Shown here: positions 27,458 to 36,299 of the stretch, piece by piece
Layout: the number at the start of each line of letters is the position of its first letter
How positions within the stretch are numbered: position 1 is the stretch's first letter
NCBI RefSeq assembly: GCF_003001935.1
Contig: NZ_PVNG01000018.1
Coordinates: 62,001-126,000 of the forward strand
Reading direction: 5' to 3'
Length of the DNA stretch: 64,000 bases
Origin: Nonomuraea fuscirosea
Lineage (GTDB): Bacteria; Actinomycetota; Actinomycetes; Streptosporangiales; Streptosporangiaceae
Program-made: the position numbers and the translations under genes
Notes under the pieces: generated by a model
Databases searched by the model: none
Seen by the model: the letters and a program-made list of their open reading frames with translations, nothing else
What the model was told of the DNA's origin: nothing

Positions 27458-27587
27458 CCCGTCCACTTCGTACGGCCTCTTCTCCGAGTAGCCCGTCCAC
27501 TTCGTACGGCCTCTTCTCCGAGTAGCCCGTCCACTTCGTACGGCCTCGTTGGCGAGTAGCCCGTGCACTTCGTACGGCTTCGTCCTG
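27452..27587. repeat. Four-copy 34-bp tandem repeat containing the DinB stop codon
   Basis: GAGTAGCCCGT begins at 27452, 27486, 27520 and 27554, a strict 34-bp period. Copies 1-3 share GAGTAGCCCGTCCACTTCG and differ mainly at their ends; copy 4 has one change (GTGCAC). The first copy supplies the last Glu and TAG of the DinB gene. There are no spacers, so it is not a CRISPR array. Confidence 0.92.
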
Positions 27588-27701
27588 ACCGATAGCGGCG
27601 GCGTCATCGGCCGTGATCCGGACCCGGTCGCACGGGCGAGACCGCCGTCCTCGACGCGGGGAACGCGTCGGGGAGGCGGTCTCACGTCATCTCACGTGCT
27701 G

Positions 27702-28469
27702 TCAGCGGCCCGTCTTCGTGGACCACAGCGGCGTCCTGCCGTCGTAGATCACCACGTTGCCGTCGTTCTGGACCTCCAGCCTGGCGCCCGGGTTCTTGCC
27801 GGTCTCGGAGTTCCACAGCGGCCTGGTGCCCAGGTAGACGACCAGGTTGCCGTCCTTCTGCATCTGCGCGGACGCGCCCGGGTTGCCGCCCGTCTTCGTG
27901 TCCCACAGGGGCTTGCCCGCCTTGTACAGCACCAGGTTGCCGTCCTCCTGCATGACGAACTGGTAGTCGCCGTTCTGGGAACGTACGTACTGGTTGGCCT
28001 TGAGGCTGAAGCCGGGCTTGAGCACGCTGATCGTGGACTGGCGGGTCCACACGGGCGACTTGCCGTCGTAGATGACCAGGTTGCCGTCGTCCTGCACGGC
28101 CAGGCGGGCGCCGGGCGTGTCACCGGTGTTGGAGGCCCACAGCGCGGTCCTGCCCCGGTAGACGACCAGGTTGCCGTCCTCCTGCATGGCGGCGAACGCG
28201 CCGGGGCTGTCGCCGGTCTGGCTGTTCCACAGCGGCTTGGTGCCGCGGTAGAGGACGAGGTTGCCGTCCTTCTGCTGCTGCAGGACGTACTCGCCGTTCG
28301 ACGAGCGCACGGAGTCACCCGCCTGCAGCCGCTGCCCCGGGTTCAGCCACGTGGTACGGGGCCGCTCCTGGACCGTGGCCGCCTGGGCGGAAGCCGTGAC
28401 CGCGGCCGTGACCATCGGGCCCGCGAGCGCCAGCACCAACGCGCCGGCGTAAACCGGGAACCTCTTCAT
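27702..28469 (-). CDS. Secreted B-lectin (bulb-type mannose-binding) protein
   Basis: 255-residue exported protein: signal peptide (about 1-31, cleavage near ASAQAA), then two bulb-lectin domains (about 38-145 and 150-255). Six mannose-site motifs of the QxDxNxVxY type are visible: QQKDGNLVLY, MQEDGNLVVY, VQDDGNLVIY, MQEDGNLVLY, MQKDGNLVVY and VQNDGNVVIY. Such lectins bind mannose-type glycans. The next genes to the right encode mannosyl-polymer glycosyltransferases, so binding of the cell's own lipoglycan is a plausible inference. The promoter region (28470-28729) is shared with the divergent MptB-like gene. Confidence 0.92.
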   Translation of the reverse strand: MKRFPVYAGALVLALAGPMVTAAVTASAQAATVQERPRTTWLNPGQRLQAGDSVRSSNGEYVLQQQKDGNLVLYRGTKPLWNSQTGDSPGAFAAMQEDGNLVVYRGRTALWASNTGDTPGARLAVQDDGNLVIYDGKSPVWTRQSTISVLKPGFSLKANQYVRSQNGDYQFVMQEDGNLVLYKAGKPLWDTKTGGNPGASAQMQKDGNLVVYLGTRPLWNSETGKNPGARLEVQNDGNVVIYDGRTPLWSTKTGR

Positions 28470-28729
28470 GTCGTCGCTCCCACGAGTGCCGTTGTTCAGG
28501 ACCTGTGGTTGTTCAGGACCTGTGTTGATCAGAGACGTGACGCTATCCAGCGCTCGCGGGACGACGGCTCACTTCAAAGTGTTTGAAAGTGCGCCGTCGG
28601 CTAACTTGCCGCCTACGCCGGGCGCTGGGCGGCGTGGCGCCCGCTCGTAGTCATCCACAGGCAAGCCCGTTATCCACAGGCGGGCCGGGTCTGGCCGTCA
28701 CCGTTCCGGGAGTGTGCTGGAATTTCCCG

Positions 28730-30343
28730 GTGACTTCGGAGACGTGGCAGGAAAGGGTCAGAGGCCGGCTCGCCGGGCCGGCCATGGCGGCGATCGGCGT
28801 CTCGATCCTGCTGACGATCATCATCGGCCTTCTGGGCCCGTCACCGATGGTTCCCGCCCTGCCAGGGCCGGCCTGGCACCCGCCGTACTCGCTCGCCCTG
28901 GCCTCTGACCCCCACCTGGTGGTCATCCTCACCACCGCCGCCCTCATCCTCGGCGGCCTCGGCCTCCTCACCGCCCTGTACGCGACAAGAGCCCCTAACC
29001 ACCCACCAATCCTCCGTGCCCGACCACAAGGGAAAGCCCGCTCCCGACCCCCCACGGAAGGACGACCGCAGGGAGGGCTGTTCTCCGATGGGGCGCGGGC
29101 ACTGGTGCTCATCGGCTGCACGGCCGCCGCGATCCTGGCCTTCCTGCCCCCCTCCGGCTCCGGCGACCACCTCAACTATGCCGCGTACGGCCGCATGGTC
29201 ACGCTGGGCCTCAGCCCCTACACCCACGGCGCGGCCGACCTGCCCGGCGACCCGATCGCCGACGCCGTGGAGAACCCATGGCGCGAGGAGCCCAGCGTCT
29301 ACGGCCCGGTGGCCACCGCCCTGCAGGCGGTGGCGAGCTGGATCGGCGGCGACTCGCTCCGGCTGACGATCTTCATCCTGGCTCTGTTCAACGCCGCCGC
29401 CTTCATCGCGACCGCCCTGCTCATCGACCGCTGCACCAAGGACGACCCGGCCAGACGCCTGCGCGGCGCCCTGCTGTGGACGGCCAACCCGCTGCTGCTC
29501 TACCAACTGGTGGCGGGCATGCACGTCGACACCCTCGCCATCGCCTGCATGGTCGCCGCCCTCCTGGCCAGAAGCCGGCCGGTCGGCTCAGGTGTGCTGC
29601 TCGGCCTAGGGGTGGCGATCAAGGTCAACGCGGGCCTCGTGGCGCTGGGCCCGGCCTGGGAGCTGCGGCGACGTCCCGCCCGGCTGGCGCTCATGGCGGG
29701 CTGCGCGGTCGCGGTGGTGGCCGTGGGGTACGCGATCGTCGGGCCGGACGCGTTCGAGCCGATGACCCGGACGAGCAAGTCCATCTCGCACGTCTCGTTC
29801 TGGAAGCTCGTCCAGGGCTGGTTGCAGTCGATCGTGGGCCTGGGCAGCGCCTACCGGGGAGAGATCCAGATCGGCTCGCTCCTCCTGCTCACCCTCATCG
29901 CCTGGACCCTGCTCCGCCGCCACGCCCGCGCCTTCACCGGCCCCAGCCGCACGGACCCCCTCACGCAGAGGTCTTACCCTTCGCCCGGTGGAGGGCTGGA
30001 GGCGCCGGTGGTGGCGGCCGGGCTGATGGTGGCCTACCTGTTCGCGACGCCGTACATCCTGCCCTGGTACGACGGGCTGGCCTTCGGACTGCTGGCGCTC
30101 GTCGGGGCCTCGGCGCTCGACGGGTTCGTGGTGGCGCACCTGCTGGTCCTGTCGCTGGCCTACCTGCCCGCGCGGGTGGACGGGCCGCCCGCCGACCTGC
30201 TGTGGCTCAGGGAGGTGGTCAGGCGTCAGCTCGCCTGGGCTCTGCTCGCTCTGACCGTGGCGCTGCTGGTGTGGGCTTGGAGAGCTGCAGGGCGCGAACG
30301 CACGCCGCCAGCGTTAGCGGAACGGCCACGGTCAAGGCCATAG
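28730..30343 (+). CDS. Polyprenol-phosphomannose-dependent alpha-1,6-mannosyltransferase, MptA/MptB type
   Basis: GT-C fold integral membrane glycosyltransferase extending lipomannan-like cores from polyprenyl-phosphomannose. From GTG 28730 it has 537 residues with about twelve hydrophobic helices. The family's first luminal motif appears as GDHLNYAAYGRMVTLGLSPY, followed by NPWREEPSVYGP and LLWTANPLLLYQLVAG. A Pro/Arg-rich cytosolic loop (about residues 83-115) separates the first helix pair from the rest. In-frame sequence upstream to 28583 reads poorly. The 3' end overlaps the convergent phosphatase-like gene by 125 bp. Confidence 0.85.
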   Translation: MTSETWQERVRGRLAGPAMAAIGVSILLTIIIGLLGPSPMVPALPGPAWHPPYSLALASDPHLVVILTTAALILGGLGLLTALYATRAPNHPPILRARPQGKARSRPPTEGRPQGGLFSDGARALVLIGCTAAAILAFLPPSGSGDHLNYAAYGRMVTLGLSPYTHGAADLPGDPIADAVENPWREEPSVYGPVATALQAVASWIGGDSLRLTIFILALFNAAAFIATALLIDRCTKDDPARRLRGALLWTANPLLLYQLVAGMHVDTLAIACMVAALLARSRPVGSGVLLGLGVAIKVNAGLVALGPAWELRRRPARLALMAGCAVAVVAVGYAIVGPDAFEPMTRTSKSISHVSFWKLVQGWLQSIVGLGSAYRGEIQIGSLLLLTLIAWTLLRRHARAFTGPSRTDPLTQRSYPSPGGGLEAPVVAAGLMVAYLFATPYILPWYDGLAFGLLALVGASALDGFVVAHLLVLSLAYLPARVDGPPADLLWLREVVRRQLAWALLALTVALLVWAWRAAGRERTPPALAERPRSRP

Positions 30344-33206
30344 CGGGGATGGCGATGCCCGAGTCGTTCATCAGGAAGCCGACGAAGGCGCACGTCAGCG
30401 CGCCGAAAAGGCCCGCCCTGAGCGTCGGCGCCAGGCGGTAGGCCTGGCCGAGGGCCGAGGCGCCCCAGCGCGAAGGACGGGCCAGCACCAGGAACAGGAA
30501 GGCCAGCGCGACCAGCGAGAGGAGCGTCAATGACCAGTTCCCCACGGTTACGCCGATCATGGCGCCGAACTTGCGGCCGACGACGGTCCACGCCTCCCCG
30601 TCGATGATCTGCTGGACGAAGGTGCCCAGATGGGTGCGTTCCGAGTCCGGGCGCAACCAGTCGAACACGGAGAGGGCGCCCACCAGCGCCACCCCGGCCA
30701 GGCCCACGAGCAGGAGCCGGAGCAAAGAGACGCGCTTGCCCGACAGCAGGATCAGGAAGACCGCCAGACCGATCACGAACGCCGGCACACCACCGAAGTC
30801 CGCACCCCAGGAGGGCCATCCGTCCGCGAACACCGCGAACCCCCCGTACAGACCGCACAGGACCACCACCACGACCCTGGGCAGTCCCCGGCGCAGCAGC
30901 CACTGAGCCACCCCCGCCAGCCCCAGAACGGTGCCCGTGGTGTAGATGGCGAAGGCGATGTTGCTGAACCCGTAGAAGCGGCCGCCGGTCACCGGCTCAT
31001 AACCGGACACCGCGTTGACCTGCAGTTTCGAGCCCGTCATGACATCGAGAAGGAGAGCGACCGACGTGACCGCGGAGACGACGGTGAGCGGGCCGAGCAC
31101 GTCCGCCCGCCACGGACCGGCGAAGGCGGCGGCGGTGATGAGACCGGCGATGGCCAGGATCGTCACGATCACCGACACCATCGGCACGGGCAGGCTCCAC
31201 CAGGGCACCAGCTGGGCCAGGAAGGTGGAGACGGCGATGGCGCCGCTGACGACCGCGACGATCTGCACGGAGACGAGCAGCTTGGACGTGCTCGCCTGCG
31301 GCCGTCCACCTCCTCCGGGGTCGCTCGCAGAAGCGGCTATGTCGCTCTCTGCCCGGGCAGCGGTGCTGTCTGCGTCACTCCCTGCCCGAGCGGCGGCGCT
31401 GTTCGTGTCGCTCCCTGCCCGAACAACAGGGCTGTCCGTGTCTCCCGCTGCCCGAGCGGCGGTGCTGTCCGTGTCTCCTGCTGTGCGAGCGGCGGGGGCC
31501 GTGTCACCCTCGGTTCGGCTGGTGCGGGCGTCCGAGTCATCCGCAACGCGAACGTCCGCCTCGTTCGCCGGCGGAACGCTGGAGCCGTACGTAGCACGAT
31601 CACCCGGTTCGGCCGCAGTGCGGCCGGTTGTGCGGCGGCGGCGGAGGGCCAGGGCGGCGAAGGCGTAGAAGAGGAGCTGGATCGTGACGAAGACGGCGAA
31701 GAACGGGCCGCGTACCTCACGCAGGACCTGGCTGGCGAGGTCTTCGTCGGCGAGTTCGGCCACCGTGCCGGACGGCGTGGCAGGAGCGGCGCCGCCAGGG
31801 CGCCAAGGGCGGCCGACCACCGCGCGCTGGGCGGGCAGGCCCAGGACGTCGATGGCTGTGGCGGTCAGGTCGGTGATGGCGACGAGGCCGTCCTGGCGGG
31901 TGGAGGTGGCGGTGAGGAAGCCGTGCCGGTACGGCGGGCCGTCCGGCGAGGGGCCGGTGGCGATGGCGACGTGGAGGTGGGCGTTCGGGGTCACGTCGGA
32001 GACGCCGGCCACCAGGACCGTGGTGTCGGTGGGGAGCCGTCCGAGCAGGGCGCCGATCTGCTGGTCCGCTCGTTTCGTCGCCTCCTGGCGAGCGGCGGGG
32101 GTGAGTGAGGCGGGGACTCCGTACTCGTCGAGCGGCTGCTCCGCCCAGGCGTCCGCGAGGTCGGCGGCTTCCAGGACGATCAGGTGGTACGGAGTGGGGT
32201 CGCCGAGGGCAGCCGGAGTGGGGGCGTATTTAGCGATATTTCCTGACTTGTCGGCTGCGGCCAGCGCGGCACCCGGGCCGACGGCGGCGACCTTGCCACC
32301 GCTGTCCGTCACGAGTTGCCCCAGCGTGCCCAGCTGAGCGTTGTAACCGGTCTCCGCCTGGTGCGCGGCCAGGGCACTCCAGCCGGGAACCGTGGCACCG
32401 CCCTGCGGGGTGGGCTCGGGCTGCGGCGGCTCCGGGCAGCCCTTGCCCGCCGTACCTGCTCGCTGACCTGCCGAGACGGTCAGCCAGCCGGCGGTGGGGC
32501 AGGTGATGCCACGGTCGGGCGGCGGTACGGCACGCGTCGAGAGGGAGGCCGAAGCGCCTTGGGCGACCAGGCGCCACAGGTTGGGGGTCCTGGCCTCGTC
32601 CAGGTCGCTCCACTCCAACCCCGGCACGCCGACGATGACCACCCGCCCGGCCATCGCGGCCTGCGCCGTACCACGGCCGAAAGCGGAAGCGTCGGCGGCG
32701 GGGAGATGGGGGGAGGCGACCGAGGCAGCGGAGGCGAAGGAACCGGCGGGGGCCAAGGGGTCGGCGGCCGAGATGGCGGTGGAGGTGATGGAGGAGGCGG
32801 AGGAGCCGGACGCCGAGAGGGCGGCGGGGATGGCGGCGCGGGCGAGGGTGGAACTGGAGAGGGAGGTGGAGGAGGCGACCGAGGGAGCGGAGGCCCCGAA
32901 GGCACCGGAGGCGGCGAAGGTCCCGGGGGCGGTGAAGGTCCTAGGGGTGGTGAAGGTCGCCGAGGTGGCGAAGGGGCCGGTTTCGCTTGGGTTGGCCGCG
33001 TGGGTGCCGGCGTCGGAGGACGGGGTGGCTGTGGCGGGGGCGGCCAGGAGGGGGGTGAGGGCGAGGGCGAGCAGGGCGGTGGTGAGGGAGCGGGTGAGGT
33101 GGCGACCGAGGAAGGGGGAGGGCAGGCGGGGGCTGGGGTGGTGGCGCGCTCCGTGCCGGCCCTGGAGCGGGTGCGGCGTGGCGTTCGGCATGTACGGACT
33201 CCCCAT
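30219..33206 (-). CDS. Large membrane protein with alkaline-phosphatase-like extracellular domain
   Basis: 995 residues from ATG 33206 (GAGGGG just upstream). Order: signal or anchor helix (about 38-62), a low-complexity Ala/Ser/Thr/Pro arm (about 65-185), an alkaline-phosphatase-superfamily-like domain (about 190-500) with VVIVGVPGLEW, ARTPNLWRLVAQGAS, TCPTAGWLTVSAG and the late VAGVSDVTPNAHLH, then a helix. Next come a repetitive acidic loop (five copies of an 11-residue AARAGSDTDST-like unit, about 590-645) and a C-terminal domain of about ten helices. The first metal-binding Asp of active phosphatases is not evident, so catalysis is uncertain. It sits between two mannosyltransferases and may act on envelope glycolipids; substrate unknown. 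Confidence 0.75.
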   Translation of the reverse strand: MGSPYMPNATPHPLQGRHGARHHPSPRLPSPFLGRHLTRSLTTALLALALTPLLAAPATATPSSDAGTHAANPSETGPFATSATFTTPRTFTAPGTFAASGAFGASAPSVASSTSLSSSTLARAAIPAALSASGSSASSITSTAISAADPLAPAGSFASAASVASPHLPAADASAFGRGTAQAAMAGRVVIVGVPGLEWSDLDEARTPNLWRLVAQGASASLSTRAVPPPDRGITCPTAGWLTVSAGQRAGTAGKGCPEPPQPEPTPQGGATVPGWSALAAHQAETGYNAQLGTLGQLVTDSGGKVAAVGPGAALAAADKSGNIAKYAPTPAALGDPTPYHLIVLEAADLADAWAEQPLDEYGVPASLTPAARQEATKRADQQIGALLGRLPTDTTVLVAGVSDVTPNAHLHVAIATGPSPDGPPYRHGFLTATSTRQDGLVAITDLTATAIDVLGLPAQRAVVGRPWRPGGAAPATPSGTVAELADEDLASQVLREVRGPFFAVFVTIQLLFYAFAALALRRRRTTGRTAAEPGDRATYGSSVPPANEADVRVADDSDARTSRTEGDTAPAARTAGDTDSTAARAAGDTDSPVVRAGSDTNSAAARAGSDADSTAARAESDIAASASDPGGGGRPQASTSKLLVSVQIVAVVSGAIAVSTFLAQLVPWWSLPVPMVSVIVTILAIAGLITAAAFAGPWRADVLGPLTVVSAVTSVALLLDVMTGSKLQVNAVSGYEPVTGGRFYGFSNIAFAIYTTGTVLGLAGVAQWLLRRGLPRVVVVVLCGLYGGFAVFADGWPSWGADFGGVPAFVIGLAVFLILLSGKRVSLLRLLLVGLAGVALVGALSVFDWLRPDSERTHLGTFVQQIIDGEAWTVVGRKFGAMIGVTVGNWSLTLLSLVALAFLFLVLARPSRWGASALGQAYRLAPTLRAGLFGALTCAFVGFLMNDSGIAIPAMALTVAVPLTLAACVRALQLSKPTPAAPRSERAEPRRADA

Positions 33207-33270
33207 GTGTGCCCCTCGATCAACAACAGCCACGGTAACGTGCCACACCGTGACAAGTGGCGAGGTGCGG

Positions 33271-34455
33271 GTGACGCAGCGGCAGTGGTGGGCGTGGGTG
33301 ATCGTGGCGCTCGCCGTCGCGGCGGCCGTGGCGCCGCTGGTGCACGCGTGGCTCACCAATCCCGACGACCAACGACTGGTCGACCTGGACGTTTACCGTA
33401 CCGGCGGGCAGATGCTGCTCGAAGGACGGCCGGTGTACGACTACGTCACGCCAGCCCCGCAGTTACTGCCGTTCACCTATCCACCGATAGCGGCCATGAT
33501 GGCTGTGGCGCTGGCCGGCATGTCGTGGGCCACGGCGCAGTGGGTGTGGACGGTCGGGGTCTACGTGGCGCTGGCCGTGACGGTCGGGTTCTCGTTCCGG
33601 CAGGTGCTGGAGGGGCCCCGGCTGCGGAAGTACGCGCCATGGGTGTTCGGGCTGATCATGGTGGCGTGCGCGTACCTGATGCCGATCCGCGACCAGGTGC
33701 GGTTCGGGCAGGTGGACATCCTGCTGGTCGCCCTGTGCGTGGCCGACTGCGTGGCCAGGCGGCCGTGGTGGCCGCGCGGGTTCCTGATCGGGCTGGCCAC
33801 GGCGGTCAAGCTGACTCCCGGCGTCTTCCTGATCTATCTGCTGATCACCAGGCAGTGGCGGACGTTCTTCATGGCGTCGTTCGCGGCGGCGGTGCTCACG
33901 CTGCTGCCGTTCGCGGTGATTCCGCAGGACGCGGCCGACTTCTGGTTCTCGGCGCTGCTCGATCCCGAACGTCTCGGCGCGAACGCGGCCACCACCAACC
34001 AGTCGATCAGGGGCATGCTGATCCGGCTGTACTGGCCCGACCTGCTCACCTCCGTGATCTGGGTGGTGGTCGTGGCCGCCGTCGGATGGTACGGGTTCAG
34101 GGGGGCGCGGGAGGCGTACCGGACGGGTGATCCGCTCACCGCGGTCGCGCTCGTGGGGCTGATGGCCGTGCTGCTGTCGCCGGTCGCGTGGATCCACCAC
34201 CTGGCCTGGGTGGTCGTGGTGCTGGCCGCGATCGTGGGCGACGGCCGCGACCCGGTCAGGCTGCGCGTCGCCGCGGGGGTGTGGCTGTACTACGTGGTGC
34301 CGGTCCCGTGGTGGGGGGTCTCGCTCAAGGCGGCCGACATTCCGGGCGTCAGCCTGGTGCTGGGCAAGATCGTGCAGAACGGGTTCGGCCTCGGAGCACT
34401 GGCCCTGGTGTGGTTGTTGGTGTCCTGGCTGCCGAAACGCCGGGAGTCGGCTTGA
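33271..34455 (+). CDS. GT87-family (DUF2029) alpha-mannosyltransferase, PimE-like
   Basis: GT-C membrane glycosyltransferase of 394 residues with about ten helices, using polyprenyl-phosphomannose outside the membrane. Family signatures: DLDVYRTGGQMLLEGRPVYD with the catalytic Asp in the first loop, LPFTYPPIAA, RFGQVDILLVAL, NQSIRGMLIRLYWP and LLSPVAWIHHLAW. Start GTG 33271 has GAGGTGCGG immediately upstream; GTG 33250 is an alternative. It is divergent from the 995-residue phosphatase-like gene with only 64 bp between, so the two are probably co-regulated. Confidence 0.88.
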   Translation: MTQRQWWAWVIVALAVAAAVAPLVHAWLTNPDDQRLVDLDVYRTGGQMLLEGRPVYDYVTPAPQLLPFTYPPIAAMMAVALAGMSWATAQWVWTVGVYVALAVTVGFSFRQVLEGPRLRKYAPWVFGLIMVACAYLMPIRDQVRFGQVDILLVALCVADCVARRPWWPRGFLIGLATAVKLTPGVFLIYLLITRQWRTFFMASFAAAVLTLLPFAVIPQDAADFWFSALLDPERLGANAATTNQSIRGMLIRLYWPDLLTSVIWVVVVAAVGWYGFRGAREAYRTGDPLTAVALVGLMAVLLSPVAWIHHLAWVVVVLAAIVGDGRDPVRLRVAAGVWLYYVVPVPWWGVSLKAADIPGVSLVLGKIVQNGFGLGALALVWLLVSWLPKRRESA

Positions 34456-34477
34456 CTCAGCCATTACCCTCTGTGCC

Positions 34478-34897
34478 GTGCTCGTTACCACTTGGGTGAT
34501 CGTGGGCGTTGTCGCCGGGGTCAGCGGCGTGTCGATCGGCTTTCTGGCGTTGCGGCAGGCCAGAGCCACGATGGAGGAGTGCCGGCGGCTGCTCGCCCGG
34601 CAGAGCGGTGAGGGTCTGAGCGATCTCAAGGCCATCCGGGACGTCGCCGTGTGCCGGTACGACGCGCTGTCCGAGATGACCGGGCGACTGTCGTTCTCGG
34701 TGGCGATGATCAACGGGCTGGGCGACGGGATCGTGCTGACGTCCATCAACGGGCGCAGCGAGACGCGCACGTACGTACGGCCTGTGGTCGGCGGGCGGGG
34801 GCAGCAGCCGCTGTCTCCGGAGGAGGAGGACGCGGTACGGGCCGCCCGTCTCGGCCTGGGCCCCTTCGTCACACCCCGCCCCTCCGAGACCTACTGA
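34478..34897 (+). CDS. DUF4446 family membrane-anchored protein
   Basis: 139 residues: one N-terminal helix (about 3-27), then a helix with Arg/Glu and the DUF4446 core AIRDVAVCRYDALSEMTGRL, SFSVAMINGLGDGIVLTSIN and GRSETRTYVRPV, ending with an acidic LSPEEEDAV segment. Function of the family is unknown. It follows the mannosyltransferase by 22 nt and precedes pheA, with a 395-nt repeat-filled gap. Starts at GTG 34478. Confidence 0.85.
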   Translation: MLVTTWVIVGVVAGVSGVSIGFLALRQARATMEECRRLLARQSGEGLSDLKAIRDVAVCRYDALSEMTGRLSFSVAMINGLGDGIVLTSINGRSETRTYVRPVVGGRGQQPLSPEEEDAVRAARLGLGPFVTPRPSETY

Positions 34898-35275
34898 CCG
34901 CCGGCGCGGCTGCCGCCTGGAGGTGTCGGTCACGCTGACCGACTTCCTTCCGAGAGCTGTCGACCGCCCGCGTCGGCCGTCGCCTGGAGAGGTCGATCGT
35001 GCTGACCGACCTGCTTCTGGGAGCTGTTGACCGCCGGCGCAGGTGCCGCTCGGAGGTGTCGGTCGCGTTGACCGCCCGGGCAGGTCACCGCCTGGAGCAG
35101 GTGGGTCGTGTTGACCGACCTGCCTCCGAGAGGTGTTGACCGCCCGCGTAGGTCGTCGCCTGGAGGAGGTCGGTCGTGCTGACCGACCTCCTCCCGAGAG
35201 CTGCTGTCCGCCTGTCCGGGGCATCTGACCTGCGGATACGCCGTGGGAAGAAACGGCCACAGGTGCTGTCCGCCT
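34896..35275. repeat. 66-68-bp imperfect tandem repeat with palindromic cores
   Basis: The gap between the DUF4446 stop and pheA is filled with about six degenerate copies. GACCGCC or GTCCGCC anchors recur at 34896, 34962, 35029, (35070), 35138, 35206 and 35268. Most copies carry an internal inverted repeat such as AGGTCGGTCGTGCTGACCGACCT (three-base centre), so the DNA or RNA can form serial hairpins. No gene is supported here, although open frames run through it on both strands. Confidence 0.85.
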
Positions 35276-35292
35276 GCGGATACCCTGGACGC

Positions 35293-36213
35293 ATGCCCAG
35301 ACTCGCCTACCTCGGGCCGGAAGGGACCTTCACCGAAGAGGCCCTGCGGTTGCTCGACCCCACCGCCGAGCGGCTGCCCTGCGCCACCGTGAGCGCGGCG
35401 CTCAACGCCGCCCGCGCGGGTGACGCCGACGGCGCGGTGGTGCCGCTGGAAAACTCGATCGAGGGCGCGATCACCACGACGCTCGACGAGTTCGCCTGGG
35501 GCGAGCCGTTGCTGATCACCGCCGAGTTGCTGCTGCCGGTGCAGTTCTCGCTGCTGGCGCCCCCGGGCACCGAGATTCCGCACATCAAGCGGGTCTACAC
35601 GCATCCCGCGGCCATCACCCAGACCCGTGCCTTCCTCGCGCGCGAGCTGCCCGACGCCGTCGTGGTGGCCGCGCCCTCGACCGCCGCCGCCGCGCAGGAG
35701 GTCTCACTGCCCGGCTCGCCGTACGACGCCGCCATCGCCGCCCGCATCGCCGGCGAGCACTACGGGCTGGTGCAGCTGGCCACCGAAATCGGCGACAGAT
35801 CCGACACCGTGACCAGGTTCGTCCGGGTCGCCCGCCCTGGCGCACTGCCCGAGCCGACCGGCTCCGACCGCACGTCGCTGGTCGTCTTCCTCGCCGACGA
35901 CCACCCCGGCGCCCTGCTGGAGATGCTGACCGAGTTCTCCGTGCGCGGGGTCAACCTGACCCGCATCGAGTCGCGGCCGACCGGGGGCGGCATCGGGCGT
36001 TACTTCTTCCACTTCGACTTCGAGGGTCACGTCGCCGACGCCCGCGTCGGGGAGGCCATCGCCGGGCTGCACCGGATCTGCGGCGAGGTGCGCTTCCTCG
36101 GCAGTTACCCGCGCGCTGACGGCCTCGCACCCCAGATCAAGCCCGGCACCTCCGACTCCGAGTTCACGGAGGCCGGCGACTGGCTGGCCAGGGTTCGAGC
36201 AGGCAAGGTCTGA
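35293..36213 (+). CDS. pheA: Prephenate dehydratase
   Basis: Converts prephenate to phenylpyruvate in phenylalanine synthesis. The 306 residues have a periplasmic-binding-like catalytic domain (about 2-180; LGPEGTFTEEAL, VPLENSIEGAI, and DTVTRF with the catalytic Thr-Arg-Phe) and an ACT regulatory domain (about 195-275) with GALLEM and RIESRPTGG, the Phe-binding ESRP site. It is monofunctional, without chorismate mutase, as usual in actinobacteria. ATG at 35293. It is bounded on both sides by tandem repeat DNA. Confidence 0.95.
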   Translation: MPRLAYLGPEGTFTEEALRLLDPTAERLPCATVSAALNAARAGDADGAVVPLENSIEGAITTTLDEFAWGEPLLITAELLLPVQFSLLAPPGTEIPHIKRVYTHPAAITQTRAFLARELPDAVVVAAPSTAAAAQEVSLPGSPYDAAIAARIAGEHYGLVQLATEIGDRSDTVTRFVRVARPGALPEPTGSDRTSLVVFLADDHPGALLEMLTEFSVRGVNLTRIESRPTGGGIGRYFFHFDFEGHVADARVGEAIAGLHRICGEVRFLGSYPRADGLAPQIKPGTSDSEFTEAGDWLARVRAGKV

Positions 36214-36299
36214 GCGGGGCCCGGGGGACGCTTGGTCTTCGGACCGGAGGCGGCTCCAGATCGGTGGCTCACCAGGCATGCTTCCACCTTCGAGTCCAC

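Noticed and set aside
27452..27587. Possible CRISPR array (34-bp repeat)
   Set aside because: Copies are head-to-tail with no spacers and no cas genes nearby.
30219..33206. Active alkaline phosphatase
   Set aside because: The first metal-binding Asp is not visible in VVIVGVPGLEW and other ligands are unclear; called phosphatase-like only.
32316..34130. Gly-rich 604-codon + frame opposite the phosphatase-like gene
   Set aside because: The Gly/Glu run is the complement of the Ala/Ser/Pro low-complexity arm; the other strand has signal peptide and domains.
34457..35260. 267-codon minus-strand frame rich in RSTRPT-like repeats
   Set aside because: Translation of the 66-68-bp tandem repeat; no start context and no conserved domain.
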